Positions 45,374 to 55,141 are shown, numbered from the stretch's first letter. The stretch is 64,000 nucleotides of DNA from Lachnospira hominis (ex Liu et al. 2021) (GCF_014287955.1 NZ_JACOPD010000003.1:124001-188000), one strand, 5' to 3'. Made by a program: numbers and translations. The notes: generated by a model from the sequence alone, not told the origin.

Positions 45374-46239
45374 TATGAAGACAGTAACAGATGTAAACAC
45401 AGTAAACCAGCTATTGACATATTCAAAGCAAGCAGAGGCAGGAATACACCAAAAAGCAATCAATAGCTGCACTGATAGATAAAAATGCGAATATTTCTAA
45501 CAGTGAATTGGCTTATTATTTTGCAAACTATAATAATTCAAGTGCTATTTTGGATGCAATCAATTTTGGGGAGCATGTTTCCTGTGGATATAAATCTGAT
45601 TTTAAGGAGTACGGGGTTATTTCCTTTGACCTTAATGGGAGCAGACAGGTAGTACCTAATTATGCAGTACCGAAAATGAATACAAGCACCATGTCAGGCA
45701 TTTGTGCTGCAAATAATTCTTTGGTATTAAGTAATAATAGTTATTATTCATGGACAACATCAAGTGGCGGTAAATATACATGGACGGTCAACAATGGAAG
45801 GATAGGCTGGGCAGCCTCGGAATCGTTGCTTGCAGAGAATACAAATCAAAAAGGGACAAATTATAAGTGGGAAATGTGCAAAGCAAGTAATATTTTATCT
45901 GATCTGGCACAGGGAAAGAGTGTGTGGGGTTATCTCTACAGTAATGAGGAAGTACTGTCAGTCTGTGAGAAAGTCGGGATTTCTCCGGGATTCTTTTCTA
46001 TAGATGCGGGAGCAGGAAAATACACTTATTTATTGCAGGAATCAGGAAAGACCATAAATGTTGACGCAAAGATAAAACAGTTAAATGATATAAACTGGAT
46101 AGAAATCGGATATAAAGAAGGAGATACGTTTTCCGTTTATGGTAAAGAGTATGCTATTGACAGCAGTGGGCATATCAATGTTTCGGCGGAAGATGAATTT
46201 ACATCAACGGAAATTAAATATCCAAGTCGTTCAATATAA
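45374..46239 (+). pseudogene. Frameshifted gene of the FlxA-like cluster
   Basis: ATG 45374 opens a frame (MKTVTDVNTVNQLLTYSKQA) that runs to CACCAAAAAGC at about 45450 and then hits a stop. The +1 frame carries on coherently from the same A5 run (SIAALIDKNANISNSELAYY) to 46239. One inserted base explains it. The C-terminal 200 residues are polar with W/Y/G-rich strands (YYSWTTSSGGKYTWTVNNG) and match no family I know. It is either a recent mutation or slippage at the A run. Confidence 0.62.
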
Positions 46240-46279
46240 TAGAAATTATTTTAAGTTTCAATAACAGGGAGGTAGGATT

Positions 46280-47029
46280 ATGGCAATTACAGGTATCAAT
46301 AACAGCAGTTGCACATCGTATTATGCTTCAAATTACAAGAATACTGTTAAAAAAACAGATAGTGAAAAGGATAGTACAAATACAAAAGACGGCAACGTGA
46401 CAACAAGTACAGTTGAATTAAAAACATCACGTCCCGGTGTGACAAAAACAGAGCAGATTAAGACGGGGTATAGCAATGTAAATGATTATTCAAAATACTT
46501 GCAAGGAAAATACCATTATATGAATACGGGAACGACTTCAATGCAAGGGGTTCCGACAACAGTATCCGTTTCAAGTGCATTTTTACAGAAGTGTATGAAT
46601 GATCCGGAAAAAGCAAAGTATCTGGAGGAAAACTTAGCAGCCATTCCAGATTGTGCAAAAAGTGCGGTTAATGGATGTTTGGGCACTTTGACAAATCTGA
46701 GTTATAAGGTTGATGAAAACGGAAATATTTCAGTGGCAATATCTGGTACAAATGATCCAGATGGGAAAATAGCGAAAGAGAATGCTGAACGAAAAGCAAA
46801 AGAGAACAGAGAAACAGAAGAAAAGGTAAAAGAGAAAAGAGCTGCTAAAAAAGCAGAGGAAGAAAAAGCTGCAAAGAAACGTGCAGAAAAATCGGCAGAA
46901 AGAAAGGAAACGGGTGATTATACCTTATCCGTAACTGGTACTGATGTAAAAAGTATGACACAAAGTCTTGTAGCAGGATCTGTGAGTATTTCTGTACCTG
47001 ATAGATCAAGTTTTGATATTAAGGCATAA
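46280..47029 (+). CDS. Unknown protein of the FlxA-like cluster (DUF6033-like)
   Basis: 249 residues, GGGAGG site. It starts MAITGINNSSCTSYYASNYK with a polar S/T/N-rich N-terminus, has a central region with ETVNGCLGTL-like helices, and a long charged coiled coil (AKENAERKAKENRETEEKVK, about 165-225) before a short C-terminal strand. It has no signal peptide. It reminds me of the DUF6033 group of Lachnospiraceae, but that should be checked. Last intact gene of the cluster. Confidence 0.55.
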   Translation: MAITGINNSSCTSYYASNYKNTVKKTDSEKDSTNTKDGNVTTSTVELKTSRPGVTKTEQIKTGYSNVNDYSKYLQGKYHYMNTGTTSMQGVPTTVSVSSAFLQKCMNDPEKAKYLEENLAAIPDCAKSAVNGCLGTLTNLSYKVDENGNISVAISGTNDPDGKIAKENAERKAKENRETEEKVKEKRAAKKAEEEKAAKKRAEKSAERKETGDYTLSVTGTDVKSMTQSLVAGSVSISVPDRSSFDIKA

Positions 47030-47096
47030 GAGGGTTTGATAAAAGAAAAATATCAAATCAATGCATTAGTTGGAAGTGCTTGTTTCCTATTATGGC

Positions 47097-47231
47097 ATAT
47101 CCAAGCTAACGATAGCAAAAATGGCTGGTGTTGAGGAAAATGATATTGACAGGCTTTTAGTCAATCCACCAGAAAAAGTTGAAATCGAAGTAAAGTATAA
47201 AATTGATGTAACGGTTATGGAGGGAGTATCC
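47097..47231 (+). pseudogene. Gene fragment cut by the IS256 insertion
   Basis: The frame LTIAKMAGVEENDIDRLLVN, PPEKVEIEVKYKIDVTVM is clearly protein-like, but it has lost its 5' start (frame broken before 47097) and runs into IS256 DNA at about 47231. A small regulator or ICE protein is possible. Confidence 0.5.
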
Positions 47232-48402
47232 CAAAGTTTGTGTAAACCTCTAAACTGATGTAAGATAAAATTACTCAGTTTGGAGGTTATTTTTATGGCA
47301 AGAAGAAAAGACAGCCCACAAAAAGCAGCAATGAGAGAATTGATGCGTGACTATCTGAAAAATAATGATATCAGCGTCAAAGATGGCACCGATGTAAATG
47401 GCATCATGCGTGACATGATGTCTGTCCTTTTGGAAGGTGCTTTGGATGAAGAACTGGATGAGGAATTAGGATATTCCAAGTATGATTATCGTAACAAAGA
47501 AACAGACAATAGTAGAAACGGTCATTCCAGCAAAACCATGCACATCAGTTATGGAGATATGGATGTGGCGATCCCAAGGGATCGTAACGGTGATTACGAA
47601 CCACAGCTGATTAAAAAATATCAAAATACCGTAACTCAGGACATGGAAGAAAAAATACTTTCCATGTATGCCAAAGGAATGACCACCGGAGACATTGAAT
47701 CTCACATGCGTGAATTATACGATATTGATATTTCTGACAGCACAATCAGCAGGATCACAGATAAAATCATGCCGATTGTAAAAGAATGGCAGGAACGCCC
47801 TCTGGAAGAAGTGTATGCTGTAGTATTTATGGATGCAATCCACTATCATGTCCGCAGCGAAGGACGTATTGTAAAACGTGCAGTCTACATCGCTCTTGGT
47901 ATTGACATGAATGGAAAAAAGAACGTCCTTGGCATGTATGTTGGTGAAAACGAAAGTGCGAAGTTTTGGCTTTCTATCATGAATGGATTAAAAAACTGGG
48001 GAGTCGAGGATATCCTGATTGCATGTGTTGATGGCTTGAATGGATTTCCACAGGCAATCGAGGCTGTTTATCCCAAAACAGAGATTCAGCAGTGTATCAT
48101 CCATCAGATCCGCAATTCAACGAAGTTTGTCTCCTACAAAGATATCAAAAAACTGATGGCTGATCTGAAGCTTGTATATGCAGCTCCAACAGAAGAAACA
48201 GCTTTAAATGAGTTAGAATTGTTCAAAGATAAATGGGATTCCAAGTACCCGAAAATCTATAAATCCTGGAATGATAACTGGGCAACACTGTCCACTTATT
48301 TCAAGTATCCAGAAGCTGTAAGACGTTTGATTTATACCACAAATGCCATTGAAAGATTCAACCGTCAGCTTCGGAAAGTGACCAAAAAGGTATTTTATTA
48401 AT
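47231..48402 (+). mobile_element. IS256-family insertion sequence, 3'-truncated
   Basis: The left end begins near CCAAAGTTTGTGTAAACC (47231), followed by the transposase. The right end is missing: coding homology stops at about 48390 and no matching inverted repeat follows. Confidence 0.72.
47295..48401 (+). pseudogene. IS256-family (mutator) transposase, C-terminally truncated
   Basis: 368 residues from ATG 47295 (GGAGG upstream). The N-terminal region (MRDMMSVLLEGALDEELDEE) and the catalytic core are clear: first Asp in YAVVFMDAIHYHVR, second in ILIACVDGLNGFPQAI with its following CIIHQIRNS, and Glu in YTTNAIERFNRQLRKVTK. Homology ends right after that Glu, so the roughly 35-residue C-terminal tail is missing. 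The DDE triad remains, but the lost end and missing right repeat make movement unlikely. Confidence 0.82.
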
Positions 48403-48516
48403 TCATGAGAGGTGGGTCAAATCTAAGTGTTAAATTTTCAAGGTACAATATAAAAATGTGTTGAAGGCGAATGACATCTTTTGGACGCACAAAAGTCCAA
48501 AAAACGTCCAAGAGTA

Positions 48517-48700
48517 AAGATATACCGTTTTACCAAATAGACGGGACATACTTCATTTGATAAAAAACTAAAAAAACAGCGATTTACATCAAACTTACAT
48601 CAATTGATGCAGAAATCGGTGCAAGCAAGAAAAAATTGCATAATTAGCAGAATGAATGGGCAGCCCTGAAATCGGGATTGCCCATTTTTAGAAAAAAGAC
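48517..48700 (+). repeat. About 185-bp diverged repeat, copy B (ends in a terminator hairpin)
   Basis: Second copy of the block at 18473-18657, in the same order: ACCGTTTTACC, a CATACTTCATTTG region, paired CATCAA segments, TTGCATAATT, and the hairpin TGGGCAGCCC/GGGATTGCCCA at 48657-48684 followed by TTTTT. The rest of 48402-48770 shows only the MerR promoter. Confidence 0.55.
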
Positions 48701-48709
48701 GAAAAACTC

Positions 48710-48740
48710 TTGACCTGCACGCAGCGTATACGCTTATACT
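48710..48740 (+). promoter_or_regulatory. MerR-type promoter with 19-bp spacer and perfect dyad
   Basis: TTGACC (48710-48715), a 19-bp spacer and TATACT (48735-48740). The spacer contains the 12-bp palindrome AGCGTATACGCT (48723-48734). Over-long spacers with a central dyad are the hallmark of promoters that MerR proteins activate by twisting the DNA. Confidence 0.85.
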
Positions 48741-48770
48741 ATCAACATAAATCATAAGGAGGTGCATCTG

Positions 48771-49655
48771 ATGTTATTGAATGAAATTATAAATGAGGTT
48801 GGAATGACAAAGCGTGCAGTTAAGTATTATGAAGAAAAAGGATTGCTGTCAGTGGATAAAGATAACAATGGTTATCGTAACTATACTGCACAAGATGTTG
48901 AAACTTTAAAAAAGATTTCAGTATATAGAAAACTCGGTATTAGTATTAAAGACATACAGAGCCTTTTGGAAACTGGCGACAAAAGTATTCTTCTTCGTAT
49001 TTATCAAGAAAAAGTGCAGGAAAAAGTTTTAAAGGACTCAGAACTTGAAGCTTTGAAGCAATTTATAGATGATGGTGACGCAGACAGAGCAAATGAGGCA
49101 CTTGATTATCAAATCGTTGAAAATGCGATTGAGTCTTTGCTACCGGGAAAAGAATGGGGAGATTATTTTAAAAGTCATTTCAAACCATTTCTTAATGTAA
49201 GGTTGAAGACTTTGGAACAGAAGCAGGCACTACAGAATATATTAGAATATTGCGATGAAACGACATTGAAAGTTCCTTTTATTATGGGAATCGGTGCGAA
49301 GATGATAGGTGGGATTGCACAAGAAACCAGAACCGCAGATGAGATGATAGCCTATTATCGTGATATGAGTGAAAGCGAATATGAAAGACTAAAAGAAAAA
49401 GTATGGAAAGGTGCTAAAATGAAAAACGGTATAATGAAATACCATCCGGCATTTATTGCACAGAGAAAAATGCAGAAAAAGTTACAAAATAAAGGCTATA
49501 ACGATATATTCATTCCTAATTTGATGGTTCTGTCTCCAACGTATGCAGAATATAAGAAAGCGTTAGATAATGTGAACGATAGAATGTGTAGAGAACTTGG
49601 ACTGTATTATGATAGCAATTACAACTTAGTTATTAAAAAAGATAATTCTAAGTAA
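48771..49655 (+). CDS. MerR-family regulator with large C-terminal domain
   Basis: 294 residues; AAGGAGGT is 7 nt before ATG 48771. Winged helix-turn-helix at 1-70 (MTKRAVKYYEEKGLLSVDKD, YRNYTAQDVETLKKI), a dimerisation helix, then about 180 residues of an unrecognised effector domain that is larger than in metal-sensing MerR proteins. It lies behind its own MerR-type promoter, so autoregulation is likely. No obvious regulated pump or enzyme is adjacent, which is unusual. Confidence 0.88.
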   Translation: MLLNEIINEVGMTKRAVKYYEEKGLLSVDKDNNGYRNYTAQDVETLKKISVYRKLGISIKDIQSLLETGDKSILLRIYQEKVQEKVLKDSELEALKQFIDDGDADRANEALDYQIVENAIESLLPGKEWGDYFKSHFKPFLNVRLKTLEQKQALQNILEYCDETTLKVPFIMGIGAKMIGGIAQETRTADEMIAYYRDMSESEYERLKEKVWKGAKMKNGIMKYHPAFIAQRKMQKKLQNKGYNDIFIPNLMVLSPTYAEYKKALDNVNDRMCRELGLYYDSNYNLVIKKDNSK

Positions 49656-49666
49656 AAGTTAAACTA

Positions 49667-49708
49667 CCCTTTGAGAGAGGAGAAATCCTTTTTTCAAAGG
49701 GCTTTTCT
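49667..49708 (+). terminator. Terminator after the merR-like gene
   Basis: CCCTTTGA (49667-49674) pairs with TCAAAGGG (49694-49701), followed by CTTTTCT. Confidence 0.7.
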
Positions 49709-49781
49709 ATTTGTACGGATATTCGCAAACTACAAGATAAAGCCAAAACTTCATATACTCTAAGCACAAGGAGGTTGAGGT

Positions 49782-50697
49782 TTGGCTATGAATAACAGTT
49801 TAGCGGAAGTACATCCGGAACTTGTTTCGGAGTGGTCGGAGAAAAATGAAATCAAGCCGACAGAGGTATCTATCGGCTCACACAAGAAAGTGATATGGAA
49901 GTGTAAATTAGGACACGAATGGATAGCCACTGTAAAGAGCAGAACCATCAACAAAACAGGTTGCCCGTACTGCTCCCATAATAAAGTGATTGCAGGATTT
50001 AATGACCTTGCAACTCTGTTCCCGGAAGTTGCAGACGAATGGTCTGATAAGAATGAAAATAAGCCTACCGAAGTTATGGCGTTTGCAAACAGCAAGGCTT
50101 GGTGGAAGTGCAGAACCTGCGGTTATGAATGGAATACGCTTATCTCTACACGCTCAGGCGGCAGTAAATGTCCTTGTTGCAGTGGATATATATTTATAAA
50201 AGGCAAGAATGACCTAAAAAGTACACACCCACAGATAGCCAAAGAATGGTCAGAGAAAAACTATCCTCTGCAACCGGATGAAGTCAATGCAAAATGTATG
50301 GTGGCATTGCAAGAGATGCGGTAGCTAGTGGAAGTCGGTTATCAATGCTCGTGTGAAAGGAACGGTCTGCCCTGTTTGTGCAGAGCGGGAGGTACTTGCC
50401 GGATATAATGATTTGGCTACGACGGATAAGCAGCTTTTGACAGAAGGGGATTATAAATTAAATAAGTTGAAGCTGACGGAAGTTTCAAGAAATTCAGCAA
50501 AGAGAGCATGGTGGCAATGTAGATATGGTCATTCTTGGAGTATGAAGATAAACGAGTGTACTGTTCTCGGAAAAGGGTGCAGAATATGTGAGCAGGAGTA
50601 TGTGTCCGAAGGGTATAAGGTTGTTTGTAAGATTAAAGAAGTTGAAAACAATACAAGAGTAATCTTATGTGATTTGTTAAATAAAAGAAAACTATGA
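49782..50697 (+). pseudogene. Zinc-ribbon repeat protein (DUF4379-like), broken by a frameshift and a stop
   Basis: Starts at TTG 49782 (AAGGAGG spaced correctly) or ATG 49788. Four tandem repeats of about 55 residues each begin HPELVSEWSEKN/FPEVADEWSDKN and carry CXXC pairs (CPYC, CRTCGYEW, CPCC). At about 50298 the frame shifts, and the intended frame (WWHCKRCGS) then meets TAG where a Glu or Tyr codon is expected. After that, SVINARVKGTVCPVC continues to 50697. The two lesions make it a pseudogene. Intact relatives often occur in genomic islands. Confidence 0.72.
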
Positions 50698-50766
50698 AAA
50701 ATGCAGGTTTTGAAAAATAATAAATTGTTGTATTATGATGTTGATAATAAAATATGGAGGTGTATC

Positions 50767-50976
50767 ATGAAAGCACATAAATATTGGTCAATCGGAGCAA
50801 TAGTTACAATGGTTGGAACTTTTTATACAGTATATAAAGGGTTAAAAGCAGCACACAAATACTTTGCATTTGGCTCTCTGATATGCATGATTATGGCAGT
50901 CTATTCTGGTCATAAAATGATTTCTGGCAATAAGAGGACAAGAAAACAGATGGAATTGAAAGAAGTGGAGGAATAA
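50767..50976 (+). CDS. Small two-helix membrane protein
   Basis: 69 residues from ATG 50767 (GGAGGTG site). Two hydrophobic helices (about 7-23 and 33-50) and a basic C-terminal tail. It lies 3 bp upstream of bcp and so is likely cotranscribed with it. Function unknown. Confidence 0.7.
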   Translation: MKAHKYWSIGAIVTMVGTFYTVYKGLKAAHKYFAFGSLICMIMAVYSGHKMISGNKRTRKQMELKEVEE

Positions 50977-50979
50977 AAT

Positions 50980-51435
50980 ATGTTAGAAGTAGGAAAAAAA
51001 GCACCGGACTTTGAATTGCCGGATCAGAATGGAGAAATACATAAATTAAGCGATTATGCAGGAAAAAAAGTAATCTTATATTTTTATCCAAAGGATAACA
51101 CGGCAGGCTGTACAAAGCAGGCATGTGGCTTTTCTGAGCGTTATCCACAGTTTACTGAGAAGGGAGCTGTTATTCTCGGAGTAAGCAAGGACTCTGTAGC
51201 GTCTCACAAGAGATTTGAAGAAAAATACGGACTGGCATTTACGCTATTAGCAGATCCGGAGCGTAAAGTTATTGAAGCATATGATGTCTGGAAAGAAAAG
51301 AAAAACTATGGAAAAGTCTCTATGGGCGTGGTAAGAACCACATATCTTATTGACGAGCAGGGAATCATTATAAAGGCAAATGATAAAGTCAAGGCGGCAG
51401 ATGATCCTGAAAATATGCTTAAGGAATTGGCATAA
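50980..51435 (+). CDS. bcp: Thiol peroxidase of the Bcp/PrxQ type
   Basis: 151 residues. The thioredoxin-fold peroxiredoxin has the active site DNTAGCTKQACGFSERYP: the peroxidatic Cys is the first, and the resolving Cys lies five residues on, as in E. coli Bcp. Reduces H2O2 and organic hydroperoxides with thioredoxin as donor. Overlaps yaaA by one base, forming a peroxide-defence operon. Confidence 0.93.
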   Translation: MLEVGKKAPDFELPDQNGEIHKLSDYAGKKVILYFYPKDNTAGCTKQACGFSERYPQFTEKGAVILGVSKDSVASHKRFEEKYGLAFTLLADPERKVIEAYDVWKEKKNYGKVSMGVVRTTYLIDEQGIIIKANDKVKAADDPENMLKELA

Positions 51436-52184
51436 TGAAGATTATTTTATCACCTGCAAAAAAGATGATTGTAGATACCGATAACTTAGCACCGGTTGAG
51501 TTGCCTGTTTTTATTGATAAGACAGCAGAAGTATTAAACTGGATGAAAAGCAAATCAAAAGAAGAACTGAAAGCTATCTGGAAATGTAATGACAAGATTG
51601 CAGAGCAGAACTTTAACAGATTGGAAAATATGAATCTTTATAACAGGCTTACTCCGGCTATTTTAGCATATGAAGGGATTGCATTTCAATATATGGCACC
51701 ATCTGTGTTTGAAATCCAGCAGTTTGAGTATTTGCAAAATCATTTAAGAATCCTGTCTGCGTTTTATGGCATTTTAAAACCAATGGATGGTGTGACTCCT
51801 TATCGTCTTGAAATGCAGGCAAAGGTTGGAATTGGAGATGCAAAAAATCTGTATGAGTACTGGGGAGAATTGTTATACCGCTCAGTAATCGATGACAGTA
51901 GGATTATCATTAATCTTGCATCAAAAGAATACTCAAAATGTATAGAAAAGTATCTGACACCACAGGACAGATATATTACGATTGTATTTTGTGAGTTATC
52001 CGGAGATAAATTGGTAACAAAAGGTACCTATGCCAAGATGGCTCGTGGTGAAATGGTCAGATTCATAGCGGAAAATAATATTGAAAATCCGGTGGAGATT
52101 CAGAAATTTGACAGACTAGGATATTTGTTTAGGTCTGATTTATCTTCAGATTCAGAATATGTATTTGAACGCAAAATAAAATAG
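51435..52184 (+). CDS. yaaA: Peroxide stress protein YaaA
   Basis: 249 residues of the DUF328/UPF0246 family: MKIILSPAKKM at the start, FNGIAFQYM-like YEGIAFQYMAP, YGILKPMDGVTPYRLEM in the middle, NLASKEYSK and KGTYAKMARGEMVRF near the end. In E. coli the protein limits free iron during H2O2 stress and binds DNA. Coupled to bcp here, in line with that role. Confidence 0.93.
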   Translation: MKIILSPAKKMIVDTDNLAPVELPVFIDKTAEVLNWMKSKSKEELKAIWKCNDKIAEQNFNRLENMNLYNRLTPAILAYEGIAFQYMAPSVFEIQQFEYLQNHLRILSAFYGILKPMDGVTPYRLEMQAKVGIGDAKNLYEYWGELLYRSVIDDSRIIINLASKEYSKCIEKYLTPQDRYITIVFCELSGDKLVTKGTYAKMARGEMVRFIAENNIENPVEIQKFDRLGYLFRSDLSSDSEYVFERKIK

Positions 52185-52221
52185 TTATTCAGGAAAAAGA
52201 TGCTCAGTTTGAAAAATTTTA

Positions 52222-52304
52222 TAATAATGAGAATTATTACTATTTTTATTGACAACAGGATAATAGTGGTATACAATCCTTATTAAGAATTAATCCTAAT
52301 AAGG
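52222..52304 (+). promoter_or_regulatory. perR promoter with two dyads (Fur/PerR box)
   Basis: TTGACA (52249-52254), a 17-bp spacer and TACAAT (52272-52277). Just upstream is TAATAAT-N4-ATTATTA (52222-52239), a Fur/PerR-box-like dyad. Right after the -10 box is CCTTATTA-N11-TAATAAGG (52278-52304), which covers the start site. Both are candidate sites for the encoded repressor. Confidence 0.75.
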
Positions 52305-52311
52305 AGAACAA

Positions 52312-52719
52312 ATGACAAGTAGGAGAAATACCATTCAAAAAGATCTTGTAAGAAATACCGTATACGAAATGAGAAGACACGTTACGGCAAATGAAGTGTA
52401 TGAATTTATAAAAGAAGCATATCCAACAATTGGAAAAGGAACTGTATATAGAAATCTTGATATATTGGTAGAGGAAGGTGCATTAAGAAAGGTTGAAGTT
52501 CCGGATGGACCGAACCGATTTGATTTTACATTGAAAAATCATTACCATGTAAGATGTATAAAGTGCGGTGAAGTTTTTGATGTGGATATGGATCAAATAC
52601 CGGATTTGCTGGAAAGAATTCATAACACTCATGGAATTGAATTTGTGGATTATGATATTTTATTTAAAGGCATTTGCCCGAAATGCAGGGAGAAGGTAAA
52701 GGAGGAACAGCATGGATAG
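52312..52719 (+). CDS. perR: Fur/PerR-family metalloregulator
   Basis: 135 residues. N-terminal winged helix ([37 protein letters not shown]). The C-terminal metal region has [12 protein letters not shown], then CIKCGEV and CPKC, the four-Cys structural zinc site. It controls, and partly overlaps, the rubredoxin/rubrerythrin fusion gene, so a peroxide-sensing PerR role is more likely than Fur or Zur. This is inference from context. Confidence 0.85.
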   Translation: MTSRRNTIQKDLVRNTVYEMRRHVTANEVYEFIKEAYPTIGKGTVYRNLDILVEEGALRKVEVPDGPNRFDFTLKNHYHVRCIKCGEVFDVDMDQIPDLLERIHNTHGIEFVDYDILFKGICPKCREKVKEEQHG

Positions 52720-53893
52720 GAAAGCAATGTATAAGTTGAGTTATGGACTGTTTATATTGACCGCTAAAGAAGCAGCAAAAGATAACGGATGCATCATTAA
52801 TACAGCCATTCAGGCAGCTTCGGAACCGAACCAGTTAAGTATCTGTGTAAATAAGGCAAATTATACGCATGATATGATTCAAAGAACCGGAAAATTTACT
52901 GTATCAGTCTTAAGTCAGAAGGCACAATTTGAATTGTTCAAACATTTTGGATTCCAATCAGGAAGAGATACCAATAAGTTTGAAGCATTTGAGCAGTGTG
53001 CCAGGGGCACAAATGGTATTTATTATATTACAGAAGGTACAAATGCATACATTTCTGTGACAGTTACTAAAACAGAGGACTTGGGTTCACATACGATGTT
53101 TATCGGTGAGATAACCGATATGGAAGTTTTAAGCAATGTTCCTTCAGTAACATATGATTATTATCAGAATAATATTAAGCCTAAGCCACAGGAGGTTGGA
53201 AAAACAGAGGACAGTCAGACAATATGGCGTTGCAGAATTTGCGGATACGAATATGTAGGCGAGGAATTACCAGATGACTTTATATGTCCTTTGTGCAAGC
53301 ACCCGGCATCAGATTTTGAAAAAGTAGTAAAGAAAACGGATGTAAAAGAGATGGCAGCAAACAAATATGCAGGAACACAGACAGAGAAGAATTTACAGGA
53401 GGCATTTGCGGGAGAGTCTCAGGCAAGAAATAAGTATACCTATTTTGCATCTGTAGCAAAGAAGGAAGGCTACGAGCAGATGTCAGCTTTATTTTTAAAA
53501 ACAGCGGACAATGAGAAAGAACATGCAAAGATGTGGTTCAAGGAATTAGCAGGAATTGGTGATACAAAGGAAAATCTGGCTGCAGCTGCTGAAGGCGAGA
53601 ATTATGAGTGGACAGATATGTATGAAGGCTTTGCGAAAACAGCCGAAGAAGAAGGTTTCCCTGAACTTGCAGCCAAATTCAGAGCAGTAGGAGAAATTGA
53701 GAAGCATCACGAGGAGAGATATCGTGCACTTCTTAAGAATATTGAAACTGCACAGGTATTTGAAAAGAGTGAAGTTAAGGTATGGGAATGCCGTAACTGC
53801 GGACATATCGTGGTAGGAACAAAGGCTCCTGAGGTATGTCCGGTATGTAATCATCCGCAGAGCTATTTTGAAGTACATGAAGAAAACTATTAA
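52712..53893 (+). CDS. Flavin reductase-rubredoxin-rubrerythrin fusion protein
   Basis: 393 residues. Residues 1-160 are a flavin-reductase-like FMN-binding domain (as in high-molecular-weight rubredoxin Hrb). Residues about 168-210 are a rubredoxin (CRICGYEY ... CPLCKHP). Residues about 220-350 form the rubrerythrin four-helix di-iron domain with E/EXXH motifs ([30 protein letters not shown]). Residues 355-393 are a terminal rubredoxin-like site ([10 protein letters not shown] ... CPVCNHP). All redox centres from NAD(P)H to peroxide lie on one chain. It overlaps perR by 8 bp. Confidence 0.92.
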   Translation: MDRKAMYKLSYGLFILTAKEAAKDNGCIINTAIQAASEPNQLSICVNKANYTHDMIQRTGKFTVSVLSQKAQFELFKHFGFQSGRDTNKFEAFEQCARGTNGIYYITEGTNAYISVTVTKTEDLGSHTMFIGEITDMEVLSNVPSVTYDYYQNNIKPKPQEVGKTEDSQTIWRCRICGYEYVGEELPDDFICPLCKHPASDFEKVVKKTDVKEMAANKYAGTQTEKNLQEAFAGESQARNKYTYFASVAKKEGYEQMSALFLKTADNEKEHAKMWFKELAGIGDTKENLAAAAEGENYEWTDMYEGFAKTAEEEGFPELAAKFRAVGEIEKHHEERYRALLKNIETAQVFEKSEVKVWECRNCGHIVVGTKAPEVCPVCNHPQSYFEVHEENY

Positions 53894-53943
53894 GGAGATG
53901 AGATTATTACGAAGAAGAGAGTGATTAATTCAAAAAGGCAGTA

Positions 53944-54371
53944 ATGATAGGCTGTGGACTTCCGGTATTGCACATGATTCATAGTGTCATTAATTGTAAA
54001 AAAGATTTATCCGAGAAAAAAACAAATCTTCATTGTATTTATGGTGAAAAAAATATTACTAAAATTCCATTTAAAACAGATGTGTCAAATGTGATTTTGT
54101 TTCATCATGAACATGCCGATGGAACCGGTCCTTAAAAAAAGTGGAATGAAATTCCATTGTTTACAAGGATTATTCGATTCAGAATGTGTTTAAGTGATAA
54201 TTCTTTTGAAATGAGGCTATTGATATCTATCAGGCATTAACCGAGGACAGACCATATAAGAAAGGTTTATCGCATGAAAAAACATGTGAGATGCTCGATG
54301 ACATGGTGCAGAAAGGTTTTGTTGATTCTGATATTTCCAAGAAAATTAGGGAATGTTTTGGTGGAATCTAA
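53944..54371 (+). pseudogene. HD-GYP-type phosphodiesterase remnant
   Basis: VILFHHEHADGTGP (54090-54135) is the HD-GYP core, and after a frame break DIYQALTEDRPYKKGLSHEK, then TCEMLDDMVQKGFVD to the stop at 54371 is the family's C-terminal part. The N-terminal HD residues and about half the domain are missing. A dead c-di-GMP phosphodiesterase near an intact cyclase at 56390. Confidence 0.75.
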
Positions 54372-54490
54372 CATTAAAAAAGAGAAAATATAGGAAATTC
54401 ATGAGAAATGCATTAATGCATTTGCCTATTATGATTAGATCGTATAGAACAGGTTCATAAAACAAATAAAACTGAAAGTAGGATTAATTT

Positions 54491-54889
54491 ATGTATGAAA
54501 TGAAACCAGAATATTATATCGGCATAGATATGATAGACGAAGAACACAAGCAGTTATTTAAATATGCAGATGAGGCATATGAACTGCTTCATGATGAGTT
54601 TACACCGGATAAATATGATAGGATTGATATAATATTAGAAAATCTCCGAAATTATACAGTAAAACACTTTAGTGATGAAGAGCAGTATATGGAATCTATT
54701 AATTATAAGAAGATATTTACACAGAAAGTTCAACATCAGGAATTTATACATAAACTTGATGAATTTATGGAACATCACAATGATGAGGTAGAAGATCAAG
54801 ATGAACAGATTATGGGGATTTTAAAATATCTCACAGAGTGGTTAGTTAATCACATTCTGTATGTCGATGGTCAAATTCCAAAAGGCTGA
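54491..54889 (+). CDS. Bacteriohemerythrin
   Basis: 132 residues. All seven iron ligands of the O2-binding di-iron site are visible: IDEEHKQLF, HFSDEEQYM (HxxxE), HQEFIHKL (HxxxH) and LVNHILYVD (HxxxxD). Stand-alone, cytoplasmic, probable oxygen buffer or sensor. Its place just after the rubrerythrin-fusion region extends the oxygen-defence block. Confidence 0.92.
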   Translation: MYEMKPEYYIGIDMIDEEHKQLFKYADEAYELLHDEFTPDKYDRIDIILENLRNYTVKHFSDEEQYMESINYKKIFTQKVQHQEFIHKLDEFMEHHNDEVEDQDEQIMGILKYLTEWLVNHILYVDGQIPKG

Positions 54890-54898
54890 TATAGTAAG

Positions 54899-54937
54899 AA
54901 AGGCTGTTATTTTTTAGAGAGTAGCAGCCTTTTTTAT
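54899..54937 (+). terminator. Terminator after hemerythrin
   Basis: AAGGCTG (54900-54906) pairs with CAGCCTT (54925-54931), followed by a T5 run. Confidence 0.75.
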
Positions 54938-54968
54938 TTTGAATATAAAATATGACACATACACTTGA

Positions 54969-55135
54969 CAATATGCATACATAGAGGAAACGCATCAAGT
55001 GCTTGCTAAGCGAAACTTTGTACTGGCAGTAAAAGGAGGTATCTTTGGCGATAAACCAACTGCTTACTATGACTTTGGAGAGTAGAAAGCGACAAGATAG
55101 CTGAGCATTGGGATATTGCACTTATATGTGGTTGT
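54969..55135 (+). pseudogene. SnoaL-like (NTF2-fold) protein remnant
   Basis: From 54969 the frame reads YIEETHQVLAKRNFVLAVKG, GIFGDKPTAYYDF. Restoring one missing T near 55077 then gives WRVESDKIAEHWDI, the end of a SnoaL/nuclear-transport-factor-2-like small protein. It has no start and runs directly into the kinase remnant, so a deletion joined the two. Confidence 0.6.
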
Positions 55136-55141
55136 CTGACA

